Shown here: positions 1 to 5,685 of the stretch, in pieces | Layout of the letters: every line of letters begins with the position of its first letter | Position numbering within the stretch: position 1 is the first letter of the stretch | From: Coriobacteriales bacterium | GTDB taxonomy: Bacteria > Actinomycetota > Coriobacteriia > Coriobacteriales > UBA8131 | Length of the DNA: 5,685 nucleotides | Reading direction: 5' to 3' | Assembly: GCA_031290695.1 (NCBI GenBank) | Contig: JAITNB010000078.1 | Span: 1-5,685 of the forward strand | Made by a program: the position numbers and the translations under genes | Notes under the pieces: model-generated | What the model saw: only the letters and a program-made list of their open reading frames with translations | Told to the model about the DNA's origin: nothing | Database searches by the model: none

Positions 1-1093
1 TGGCGAGGGCGGCATACAGCGCCGGCAGTTGGCTTGAGGTCGCAAGGCGCTCGCCATAGGGGGGGTTACAGGCGAGCAGGCCGGGAGACAGGCGGGCAGC
101 ATCGGGAAGCTGCACCTTCTCCACCGCCGCCACCTCAAAGGCGATACGTCCGGCGAGACCGGCGCGTTTGGCGTTGTCGAGGGCGACCTTTACCGCCGCC
201 GGGTCAAAGTCGCTGGCGTAGATCAGGGCGGCACCGGTGGCGGCAAGGCGCTCGTCCTCAGCTGTCGCAGCTGCCTCGGCACGCCGGTCGGCCTCGTCGA
301 GCAGGGCGTCCCAGAGCGCGGGCTCGTGGCCCAGCCAGCCCGTGAAGCCCCAGTAGTCCCGCGCGATGCCCGGCGCGATGTCAAAGGCGATGAGCCCCGC
401 CTCGATAGCCAGCGTGCCAGAGCCGCACAGCGGGTCGAGGAAGTGGGACTGTTCCTTGCCCGGAGGCTCACCCGCCGCATTCGCGGCTTCGCCTGTGAAC
501 AGCCCACTGGACTGTTCACTCCAACCGGCAGCGAGGAGCATAGTGGCAGCGAGGGTCTCCTTGAGGGGGGCCTCGATCACGCCGCCCCCGGTGCGACGGT
601 AGCCGCGGCGGTGCAGCGGCTCGCCCGCCAGGTCAAGCGCAATGGTCGCGCGACTGCCGCGCAGCGCCACGTTAATGCGCACGCTGGGGCGGTCGCGGTC
701 GACGCGCGGACGCTCGCCGCGCACCTCGCGCAAGCGGTCGCAGACGGCGTCCTTAACACGCACGGCCACAAACTGCGTGTTGCGCAGCTCGTCGTTGGTC
801 CCGCGAGCGTCAACGGCGATGCTCCCGGCGGCGTTAACATGCTCCTCCCAGGGCAGCGCGAGCACCCCCTCGTACAGCGCATCGGCACAGGCGGCGTCCA
901 CGCGGCCCAAAACCAGCAGCACGCGGCTGGCCGTGCGCAGCCACAGCAGTGCGCGGTAGCCGTCCTCCAACGTCCCGGCAAACGAGACGCCCGCCGTGAG
1001 GGGGCGCACCCGCTTCACGCGAAGGGCTGCGAGCTCGCGCGCCAGGACCTTCTCCGCACCCTTGGCACAGGTTGCAAGGTACTCGAAGGCCAT
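1..1093 (-). CDS. RlmL/YpsC-family THUMP-domain rRNA methyltransferase (3' end cut by window)
   Basis: Translating the minus strand from the ATG at 1093-1091 gives 364 uninterrupted residues before the window edge. Residues ~40-155 fit a THUMP RNA-binding domain, followed by the family signature ALRGSRATIALDLAGEPLHR (143-162) and RRGYR. The Rossmann methyltransferase domain follows, with SAM-binding motif I DPLCGSGT (220-227), an acidic SDFDP (294-298) and the N6-adenine/guanine-type catalytic motif NPPYGERL (343-350). Relatives (E. coli RlmL N-terminal half, B. subtilis YpsC) use SAM to methylate a guanine N2 in 23S rRNA; exact target here is inferred. Family length to this point is normal except for a 21-residue insertion before motif I (see separate entry). 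The start lies only 2 nt after the stop of the NYN gene, and its own Shine-Dalgarno is weak (AGG, 6 nt upstream), suggesting translational coupling. Whether an RlmK domain follows cannot be seen. Confidence 0.93.
   Translation of the reverse strand, partial: MAFEYLATCAKGAEKVLARELAALRVKRVRPLTAGVSFAGTLEDGYRALLWLRTASRVLLVLGRVDAACADALYEGVLALPWEEHVNAAGSIAVDARGTNDELRNTQFVAVRVKDAVCDRLREVRGERPRVDRDRPSVRINVALRGSRATIALDLAGEPLHRRGYRRTGGGVIEAPLKETLAATMLLAAGWSEQSSGLFTGEAANAAGEPPGKEQSHFLDPLCGSGTLAIEAGLIAFDIAPGIARDYWGFTGWLGHEPALWDALLDEADRRAEAAATAEDERLAATGAALIYASDFDPAAVKVALDNAKRAGLAGRIAFEVAAVEKVQLPDAARLSPGLLACNPPYGERLATSSQLPALYAALA
446..517 (-). repeat. 63-nt in-frame insertion bounded by 9-bp direct repeats, inside the methyltransferase gene
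   Basis: The 9-mer GGACTGTTC occurs at 446-454 and again at 509-517, exactly 63 nt apart. On the coding strand both copies read GAACAGTCC in the same frame and encode Glu-Gln-Ser (residues 193-195 and 214-216). The 54 nt between them are unique and encode a Gly/Ala/Pro-rich stretch. Removing one repeat plus the 54 nt would leave GW-SEQSHF-LDPLCGSGT, about the spacing that RlmL-family proteins normally have between the GW and motif I. Within it lies GCCGC-ATTC-GCGGC (474-487), a 5-bp hairpin. The repeats and hairpin are seen directly; that this is an acquired insertion is inference. Confidence 0.6.
495..519. repeat. Perfect 8-bp inverted repeat with 9-nt loop
   Basis: GTGAACAG (495-502) and CTGTTCAC (512-519) are exact reverse complements separated by nine bases. 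The right arm contains most of the right-hand 9-bp direct repeat of the insertion, so the hexamer CTGTTC/GAACAG occurs three times within 72 nt. It lies inside a coding region and has no U-run, so it is not a terminator. Confidence 0.8.
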
Positions 1094-1095
1094 CG

Positions 1096-1866
1096 CTAGC
1101 CTGCGAATCCCTCGACTACCCAGGTGCCGCTCTTGGCGTCCTTATGCATCTCGATGAATCCCAGGTTCTGCGCCTCCTCCAGCAGTTGCGTAAAGGAGCG
1201 GTAGCCATAGGTCGACTCGTTGAACTGCGGCTGCTTGCGGCGGATGGTGTCCTTGATAAGCGACGCGTGCATAACCGGGACGTTCTCGCGCTGCAGGGCC
1301 TCGACGGTCTCAAACAGCAGGTCGTAGGCCTTGCGCCCCTCCTTGGGAATCGTGTCGGGCACGGCGGGTGCCCCGGCGGGCGCGCCAATGTCCTCGTAGT
1401 AGATAAACTCGTCGCAGTTGGTTGCCAGCAGGTCGCTCGTCGAGTCGAACATCCCCACGCCAATAACCGTCTTGCCGTTCTCCTTGAGCTTGGAGACAAG
1501 CGGCGTGAAGTCGCTGTCACCGCTCACAATCACAAAGGTGTCGATGTAGTCCTTGGTGTGGCACAGCTCCACCGCGTCGACGGCCAGCTTGATGTCGGCA
1601 GAGTTCTTGCCGGTGCGCCCCCGGTCGGGGATGGCGGTGAGCTCGATGCCCAGCGCGTGCAACTCCCCCACCGCGTCGGGAAACCGCTTCCAGTCGCTGT
1701 ACGCACGCTTGGCAACAAGCCGGCCCTTCTCCACCAGGCGCTCGAGTATCATGCGCAGGTCGGGCGTGATGGCGGGTACGCGCTTGCCGCCCCCCTTGGG
1801 TGTTGCGCCCAGCGCCAGGTTCTCGTAGTCGATGAACACGGCCAGGGAATGTTCAAAATCGGGCAT
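1096..1866 (-). CDS. NYN (LabA-like PIN) domain protein with C-terminal OST-HTH/LOTUS domain
   Basis: The 256-residue product has an N-terminal NYN domain (~7-160), a PIN-like nuclease fold: AVFIDYENL (9-17, Asp13 and Asn16), NSADIKLAVDAVE (88-100, Asp91), and VSGDSDFTPLV (114-124, Asp117 and Asp119). These acidic residues are the usual metal-binding set, so nuclease activity is plausible. After a Pro/Ala linker (161-174), residues ~178-254 match the OST-HTH/LOTUS pattern, including YGYRSFTQLLEEA and a hydrophobic end GTWVVEGF; such domains bind RNA. Substrate is unknown. I chose the ATG at 1866 because AAAGAGG sits 5 nt upstream and the NYN domain starts right after it. A longer in-frame start at 2049 would add a Thr-rich out-of-frame reading of the upstream gene's end and is rejected. 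The rRNA methyltransferase follows after 2 nt, which suggests a shared role in RNA metabolism. Confidence 0.92.
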   Translation of the reverse strand: MPDFEHSLAVFIDYENLALGATPKGGGKRVPAITPDLRMILERLVEKGRLVAKRAYSDWKRFPDAVGELHALGIELTAIPDRGRTGKNSADIKLAVDAVELCHTKDYIDTFVIVSGDSDFTPLVSKLKENGKTVIGVGMFDSTSDLLATNCDEFIYYEDIGAPAGAPAVPDTIPKEGRKAYDLLFETVEALQRENVPVMHASLIKDTIRRKQPQFNESTYGYRSFTQLLEEAQNLGFIEMHKDAKSGTWVVEGFAG

Positions 1867-1871
1867 AGATG

Positions 1872-1878
1872 CCTCTTT
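1872..1878 (-). promoter_or_regulatory. Ribosome binding site that sets the NYN gene start
   Basis: AAAGAGG on the minus strand, with 5 nt before the ATG at 1866. It supports this start over the upstream in-frame ATG at 2049. The 70-nt gap from the upstream gene shows no clear promoter and no GC hairpin followed by a U-run. Confidence 0.7.
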
Positions 1879-1936
1879 CTCTCTTTTGGAGAAGTACGGG
1901 CCGCACTCTCCTCGTAGGCCTCCCAACAACGCACCC

Positions 1937-3007
1937 CTAGTTGGGCGAGAAGTAGCCGCCCATGCCGGGAAGGTCGTCCTCGTCGTCATGATGGTGGCTG
2001 TGGCCGTGGTGGTGGCCGCAGTCGGGGTCGTCGCAGTCGTCGTCGTCATAGTCGTACTCGTAGCCGTTTGCGCGGTCGTAGACGTCCATCACGCGCTGTG
2101 CGAGCGCCCAGTCGAGCCCCTGCGCGTTGCAGAACTCCTCCTCGCGGTAGATAAGCGCAAGCGTCTGGAGCCCCATGTCGCCCCCGCCCACCAGCACCAG
2201 CAGGTCAAAGAGCTGATGTGCAGTCTCAAGCGTGGGAAACGCCATGTCAAGCTCGTCGGCCGCGTCGAGCGCCGTTGTGAGCTCCCGGTGAAACCGCCGC
2301 AGGCCGCCCCCCGTCTTGAAGTCCTCAGCGGCGATGTGCGCCGTATACCGCGCCGCGACGGCCGAGGCCGCCGGCCCTTCCTGCGCAAATGCGCCCATAC
2401 GCTCCGGCGCAATCCCGCTGTAACCGGCAAAGGCAAGCGCCTCTACCAGGCTCATGAGGTTGCCGGCGACCGCGATGATCGAGGCGATGCGCATGGCCAT
2501 CCCGGTTCCGGGCAGCCCCATCTCAAACACCTGGGGCGTAAGCGCCTGCAATACCGGCGCCACAACGCCAAGGCTGTCATCCTCGCCGCCCGCGTAGATG
2601 CGCAGAAGCCCCGTCTCAAACCCCTCTGCACCGCCCTCGACTGGCGCATCGACAAAGGAGCTGTCATGTACCGAGGCCAATGCGTGCAGCTCGCGCGCAA
2701 GGCGGGGGTTGGAGGTCGTGAGGTCCACAAAATAGGTATTCTCTTTAGCACTTTCGAAGATACCGCCGCTGCCCAGATAGACCTCCTCGACCTCCTGCGG
2801 GCCCTCGAACAACGTGAACACCATCGCGGCACCCGCAATTGCCTCGGCGATGGTGGCTGCGGCCTGCACACCAGGCACCTCCGCAACTGCGTCTGCCCCG
2901 CGCGCAAAGCCCCGCACCTCGTACCCGTTGCGCGCGAGCTTCTGCGCGAGCGCGGCGCCCAGCACGTCCTGCCAGATGAACGCTATCGCCGTATCAGTTG
3001 TCTTCAT
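1937..3007 (-). CDS. Divergent 3-hydroxyisobutyrate/6-phosphogluconate dehydrogenase-like protein with Asp/His-rich tail
   Basis: The 356-residue product follows the beta-hydroxyacid dehydrogenase plan: N-terminal Rossmann-like region (7-165), then a helical domain (166-312). Recognisable landmarks are GYEVRGFARG (28-37), FVDLTTSNP (93-101), FVDAPVEGGAEGFETGLLRIYAGG (118-141) and GTGMAMRIASI (167-177). Key positions are altered. The glycine loop usually read as GLGxMG is WQDVLG (12-17). The PVSGG serine is Glu124. The catalytic Lys and Asn of GxGxxxKxxN are Arg173 and Ser176. The later KD pair appears as Arg-Glu (241-242). It may be a pseudoenzyme or have an unusual substrate; the reaction cannot be named. 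A dense acidic, Cys and His tail ends the protein. The ATG at 3007 overlaps the degV stop as ATGA and has AAGGA 6 nt upstream; a longer in-frame start at 3214 would read 69 residues inside degV and is rejected. Confidence 0.8.
   Translation of the reverse strand: MKTTDTAIAFIWQDVLGAALAQKLARNGYEVRGFARGADAVAEVPGVQAAATIAEAIAGAAMVFTLFEGPQEVEEVYLGSGGIFESAKENTYFVDLTTSNPRLARELHALASVHDSSFVDAPVEGGAEGFETGLLRIYAGGEDDSLGVVAPVLQALTPQVFEMGLPGTGMAMRIASIIAVAGNLMSLVEALAFAGYSGIAPERMGAFAQEGPAASAVAARYTAHIAAEDFKTGGGLRRFHRELTTALDAADELDMAFPTLETAHQLFDLLVLVGGGDMGLQTLALIYREEEFCNAQGLDWALAQRVMDVYDRANGYEYDYDDDDCDDPDCGHHHGHSHHHDDEDDLPGMGGYFSPN
1973..2062 (-). other. Asp/Cys/His-rich C-terminal tail, probable metal-binding segment
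   Basis: Codons for residues 316-345 of the dehydrogenase-like protein. Tyr/Asp-rich 316-324 leads into Cys325 and Cys330, then seven histidines among residues 332-340, then Asp/Glu 341-345. The protein ends with GMGGYFSPN. Comparable His-rich tails occur in metal-handling proteins such as SlyD, HypB and some UreE, which bind Ni or Zn. Metal binding here is inferred from composition alone. At DNA level it appears as a run of GAC/GAT and CAC/CAT codons. Confidence 0.8.
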
Positions 3008-4011
3008 TCGGTATCCTTGTCTGTTGTGGTGTCCTGCGTTGAGGCGCCCTGCGCCGTAAAGTGTGACTTGATAGCCTCCGAGCGTTCGCTCACCGCGTTG
3101 GCTATGCGGTCGGTAAGCGAGATGGACTCGCGCCGGTCGGGACCCCAGAACACGACGGCCAGCATGTCGGGCCCTACATGCGAGCCGATGACCGGCCCAA
3201 TGCCCACCTGCCATACCGCCATCTTCCGCGGCATCTTGAGCACCTGCTCCGCAAGCGACTTACGCTCCTTGTCGGCATCGGCACCAGCCACGAGGACGAT
3301 GCGGGGGCTGCTCTCCTGCACCCGGTCCTCATACATCTGCAACAACTGGCGAATGGACTTCTTGCGCCCACGTGCCGCGCCAAAGAACGCCAGATGCCCG
3401 TCGAGGTCAAAGGTCAGGATGGGGCGTATGTCCAACTTGGACCCAACGATGGCAGCCATGTCGGGGATGCGCCCGCCGCGCCGCAGTACCTCCATGTCGG
3501 CGATGGTAAAGTACCCATGCACGTAGTATTTGGCCTCCTCTGCCCAGGCCGCAAGCTCGCTGGCCGTGAGGCCGCGGTCGCACTGACGCACCGCCTCCAT
3601 CACCAGCAGCCCCTCGGCAGCCGAGGCAAGCCGGGTATCGACCACGTATATCTCCGCGTCAGGGTAGGCCTGCCTCGTCTCCTCATGCACGCGGGTCACC
3701 GTCTCAAAGGTCCCGCTCAACCCGCTGCTAAAACACAGGCACACGGTAGGCACTCCGCTCTGCGCCGCATGCTCGAACTTGTCACAGATGTCAGCGTAGG
3801 GGACCTGTGCCGTACGCGGCTGTGCCCCCTTACGCATGTGCTCATAGAACTCATGGCCGCTCATGCTCACGCCCAGGTCGTCAAGATGCTCGCCGTCGTC
3901 CATCGTAAAGGTGAACTTGATGACCTCGACATCGTACGACTCCACCAGCTCGGCCGGCAGGTCACAGCATGAGTCGATTATCAAATTGCAGAGGCGGTTC
4001 CTGGTTGCCAC
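3004..4011 (-). CDS. DegV-family fatty-acid-binding protein
   Basis: The 335-residue product carries the DegV landmarks in order: IIDSCCDLP (11-19), PRTAQ (65-69, the PxTSQ position), SSGLSGTFE (95-103), VDTRLASAAEGLL (124-136), LRRGGRI (176-182), LDIRPIL (193-199) and GPVIGSHVGPDMLAVVF (272-288). Family members such as FakB bind a fatty acid in the cleft between the two domains and present it to the kinase FakA for phosphorylation, feeding phospholipid synthesis; the Thr/Ser of PRTAQ and SSGLSG and the His of GSHVGP are the expected carboxylate-side residues. No fakA is visible here, so the partner is unknown. At 335 residues it exceeds the usual ~280, owing to a polar C-terminal extension (~293-335) rich in Ser, Thr, Asp and Glu. 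It starts at GTG (4011) behind a strong AAAGGGAA. It ends in an ATGA overlap with the next gene. Confidence 0.93.
   Translation of the reverse strand: MATRNRLCNLIIDSCCDLPAELVESYDVEVIKFTFTMDDGEHLDDLGVSMSGHEFYEHMRKGAQPRTAQVPYADICDKFEHAAQSGVPTVCLCFSSGLSGTFETVTRVHEETRQAYPDAEIYVVDTRLASAAEGLLVMEAVRQCDRGLTASELAAWAEEAKYYVHGYFTIADMEVLRRGGRIPDMAAIVGSKLDIRPILTFDLDGHLAFFGAARGRKKSIRQLLQMYEDRVQESSPRIVLVAGADADKERKSLAEQVLKMPRKMAVWQVGIGPVIGSHVGPDMLAVVFWGPDRRESISLTDRIANAVSERSEAIKSHFTAQGASTQDTTTDKDTE
3014..3018 (-). promoter_or_regulatory. Ribosome binding site of the dehydrogenase-like gene, inside the end of degV
   Basis: AAGGA lies 6 nt before the ATG at 3007, within the last codons of degV. Together with the ATGA stop-start overlap it fixes the start and points to coupled translation. 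Confidence 0.7.
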
Positions 4012-4016
4012 GCCCG

Positions 4017-4024
4017 TTCCCTTT
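4017..4024 (-). promoter_or_regulatory. Purine-rich ribosome binding site deciding the GTG start of degV
   Basis: AAAGGGAA ends 5 nt before the GTG at 4011 and lies in a longer purine tract (about 4017-4040) in which GGAAA/GGGAA units recur. It supports GTG as the start, because the next in-frame Met is residue 36, beyond the first conserved motif. The 48-nt gap shows no promoter I can recognise. Confidence 0.65.
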
Positions 4025-4059
4025 CCCTTTCCTTCTTCTCACTCGTGCGTCTTACCCCT

Positions 4060-4674
4060 CTATTGTACCGTACATCCCGCCGCTGCGAGTGCCGCAAGCG
4101 CCGCCTCGCCGTCGCCCGCGCTCATATCCACCGCTCGACACCCCTCGGCAACCACCACGGTATCAAACCCCAGCCCGCACGCGTCCAGTGCCGTCGCCTT
4201 CACGCAGTAGTCCGTCGCAAGCCCCAGCACCCACACCTGCCCCACCCCCTCGTCCCGCAAAAACTCCCCCAACCCCGTCGCCTGTTGATGGTCGTTGTCA
4301 AAGAACCCCGAATACGAGTCAACCCCCGCACTCGTACCCTTCTTAAACACCCTGCGGATAAGCCCGTGCCGCAACCCCGGGTGCAGAGCCGCCCCCTGTG
4401 TGCCGTCAACGCAATGCACCGGCCAGACCACCTGCGGTATGCCGTTGAGGTCAACGACCTCCCCCACCTGCGCTCCCTCCTGCGCCGTGACAAAGGACCC
4501 ATGATCCACCGGATGCGCGTCCTGCGTGGCAACCACCAGGTCCCCCGCCGCCACAAACTCCACAGCCAGCCGGTTGGCAACCGCCACCACCGCATCCCCC
4601 TTTGGCACCGCCAGGGCCCCGCCTTCGCAAAAGTCGTTCTGTATGTCCACCAGTATAAGCGCCCGCTTCATCAT
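4060..4674 (-). CDS. pncA: Nicotinamidase (isochorismatase-like cysteine hydrolase)
   Basis: The enzyme hydrolyses nicotinamide to nicotinate and ammonia, the first step of NAD salvage through the Preiss-Handler route, in the cytoplasm. The 204 residues are close to family length. The catalytic triad is visible: Asp10 in ALILVDIQNDF, Lys112 in VFKKGT, and nucleophile Cys157 in GLATDYCVKAT. The metal-site residues also fit: Asp52, His54 and His58 in TQDAHPVDHGSF, and His87 in WPVHCVDGTQGA. VDSYSGFFDN (118-127) is typical of PncA and separates it from plain isochorismatases. Two ATG codons stand in tandem at 4674 and 4671; the first is taken because GGGAG lies 8 nt upstream. The gene begins 12 nt after leuA, so cotranscription is likely, though the two share no pathway. 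Confidence 0.96.
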   Translation of the reverse strand: MMKRALILVDIQNDFCEGGALAVPKGDAVVAVANRLAVEFVAAGDLVVATQDAHPVDHGSFVTAQEGAQVGEVVDLNGIPQVVWPVHCVDGTQGAALHPGLRHGLIRRVFKKGTSAGVDSYSGFFDNDHQQATGLGEFLRDEGVGQVWVLGLATDYCVKATALDACGLGFDTVVVAEGCRAVDMSAGDGEAALAALAAAGCTVQ

Positions 4675-4682
4675 AAGGTGTG

Positions 4683-4687
4683 CTCCC
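4683..4687 (-). promoter_or_regulatory. Ribosome binding site of pncA touching the leuA stop codon
   Basis: GGGAG begins at the last base of the leuA TAG stop (4689-4687) and lies 8 nt from the pncA ATG. A ribosome terminating on leuA would cover it, so the two genes are probably coupled in translation. Confidence 0.65.
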
Positions 4688-5685
4688 TACCCCTGCGCCC
4701 GCAACAGGCGGTTGAGCGCGTGCAGGTACGCCTTGGCACTTGAGACGATGATGTCGCCGTCGGCACCGCGGCCGGTGTAGACGGTGCCGACGGCATCGGT
4801 CACGCGTACCGTCACCTCGCCCAGCGCGTCGATGCCGCGTGTGATGGCCTGCACGGCAAACTCCTGCAGGTCGCACTCGACCTGGATAATCTGGTTGATG
4901 GCCTTGTAGGCCGCATCAACGGGGCCGGTCCCATAGGTGCAGGCGACCTGCTCCTCTCCGTCACGGCCAACCAGGATCACCGTGGCGGTGGCGATAAGCG
5001 GCGCACCGCACGATACCTGCAGGGTCTTCAAGGTATAGAGCGCGTCAAGGCTGCGGTCGTACTCACCCATGAGGGCCTCAAGGTCCTCGTCGTAGACCTC
5101 CTTCTTCTTGTCGGCCAGCACGAGGAAGGCCATATGCACCTGCTCAAAGGTCGCGTCGTCGAGGTTGAAGCCCAGCGCCTCAAGCCGGTGGTGCAGCGCA
5201 TGACGGCCGCTGCGCGCACTGAGGATGATCTCGCTGCCACCGGCACCCACGCTTGCCGGGTCGATGATCTCGTAGGTCGTGCGCTCCTTGATAACGCCGT
5301 CCTGGTGTATGCCGCTCGAATGTGCAAAGGCGTTGGCGCCCACGATGGCCTTGTTGGGCTGCACGGGGATGCCCGTGATGTGCGACACGAGGTGCGACGC
5401 CCGCGTGAGTTCGCGCGTGTCGATGGCGGTATGCGCGTCAAGCTCGTCGCCATGCATATGCACCGCCATGACCACCTCCTCCAAGGCGGTGTTGCCAGCA
5501 CGCTCGCCCAGCCCGTTGATGGTACACTCGACCTGACGCGCGCCGTTCATCACGCCCTGCATCGCCAGCGCGGTCGCCATGCCAAGGTCGTTGTGGCAAT
5601 GCACGGCGACCACAACGTCCTCGATGCCCGCCACATGCCCCATGAGGTACGCGATACGCGCGCCAAACTCCTCGGGCAGCGAATA
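4687..5685 (-). CDS. leuA: 2-isopropylmalate synthase (5' end cut by window)
   Basis: The enzyme condenses acetyl-CoA with 2-oxoisovalerate to give 2-isopropylmalate, the committed step of leucine synthesis. The window holds the last 332 residues of a protein usually ~500 long. The first visible residues, YSLPEEFGARIAYL, belong to the TIM barrel. Next come the metal-binding motif VAVHCHNDLGMA (His29 and His31 of the visible part) and NGLGERAGNTALEEVVMA (57-74). The linker region carries FAHSSGIHQDGVIKERTTYEI (120-140). The C-terminal LeuA dimer domain (~215-332), where leucine feedback acts in the family, shows YGTGPVDAAYKAI, RGIDALGEV and GRGADGDIIVSSAKAYLHALN. These point to LeuA rather than homocitrate or citramalate synthase, although substrate is read from family resemblance. 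The usual GKHSGRHA appears as SARSGRHA (156-163). Promoter, leader and start lie outside the window. Confidence 0.95.
   Translation of the reverse strand, partial: YSLPEEFGARIAYLMGHVAGIEDVVVAVHCHNDLGMATALAMQGVMNGARQVECTINGLGERAGNTALEEVVMAVHMHGDELDAHTAIDTRELTRASHLVSHITGIPVQPNKAIVGANAFAHSSGIHQDGVIKERTTYEIIDPASVGAGGSEIILSARSGRHALHHRLEALGFNLDDATFEQVHMAFLVLADKKKEVYDEDLEALMGEYDRSLDALYTLKTLQVSCGAPLIATATVILVGRDGEEQVACTYGTGPVDAAYKAINQIIQVECDLQEFAVQAITRGIDALGEVTVRVTDAVGTVYTGRGADGDIIVSSAKAYLHALNRLLRAQG

Noticed and set aside
495..519. LexA-type operator from the GAAC...GTTC arms
   Set aside because: The spacing between GAAC and GTTC does not fit the Gram-positive LexA box, and the site is in mid-gene.
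1874..1900. Terminator between the dehydrogenase-like and NYN genes
   Set aside because: CTTCTC and GAGAAAG can pair only imperfectly, the stem is short and AT-rich, and no U-run follows.
326..1917. Long plus-strand open frames at 326-1099 and 1072-1917
   Set aside because: They lie antisense to the methyltransferase and NYN genes, whose translations show conserved domains throughout. No ribosome site or recognisable protein on the plus strand.
1867..2049. Longer NYN start at 2049
   Set aside because: The added 61 residues are Thr-rich, an out-of-frame reading of the upstream gene's Asp/His tail, and a good ribosome site exists only at 1866.
1973..2062. Triplet microsatellite
   Set aside because: The GTC/GTG-like repeats on the plus strand are explained by the Asp and His codons of the tail; they are irregular and in frame.
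3008..3214. Longer start for the dehydrogenase-like gene at 3214
   Set aside because: The 69 extra residues lie wholly within degV in another frame and precede the Rossmann-like strand without resembling it.
1832..3526. 564-codon open frame on the plus strand
   Set aside because: It runs antisense to two genes with clear family motifs; its translation is low-complexity (Val runs opposite the Asp/His tail) and matches no family. A GC-rich shadow frame.
4045..4743. 232-codon plus-strand open frame
   Set aside because: Antisense to pncA, which has a full catalytic triad; the product is Pro/Arg/His-rich and unlike any protein I recognise.

Overview
The window is a GC-rich stretch in which six genes, all on the minus strand, fill almost every base. 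No gap is longer than 70 nt and there is no gene-free stretch over 300 nt. The protein types (a DegV lipid-binding protein, a NYN-LOTUS protein, an RlmL/YpsC-type methyltransferase, LeuA) and the base composition would suit a high-GC Gram-positive, perhaps a gut or oral Coriobacteriia member such as the Collinsella/Olsenella group. That assignment is inference; no marker gene fixes it.

In transcription order (right to left): the 3' two thirds of leuA (2-isopropylmalate synthase, cut by the right edge); pncA (nicotinamidase) 12 nt later; a DegV-family fatty-acid-binding protein 48 nt later, with a GTG start; a protein related to 3-hydroxyisobutyrate/6-phosphogluconate dehydrogenases, overlapping degV by ATGA; a NYN-LOTUS RNA-associated protein 70 nt later; and an RlmL/YpsC-like THUMP rRNA methyltransferase 2 nt later, cut by the left edge. 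I see no convincing terminator or promoter between any of them, so one polycistronic unit is plausible. The functions are mixed: leucine synthesis, NAD salvage, lipid binding, an atypical dehydrogenase relative, and two RNA proteins.

Three things stand out. The dehydrogenase relative has lost its glycine-rich nucleotide loop and each of the active-site positions I can align, yet it carries a dense Asp/Cys/His C-terminal tail that looks like a metal-binding appendage. The methyltransferase carries a 21-codon in-frame insertion bounded by perfect 9-bp direct repeats and containing hairpins, immediately before its SAM-binding motif. The NYN-LOTUS protein and the rRNA methyltransferase are packed as a tight gene pair. 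The rest is ordinary housekeeping sequence, and I see no phage, IS element, CRISPR array, tRNA or rRNA.
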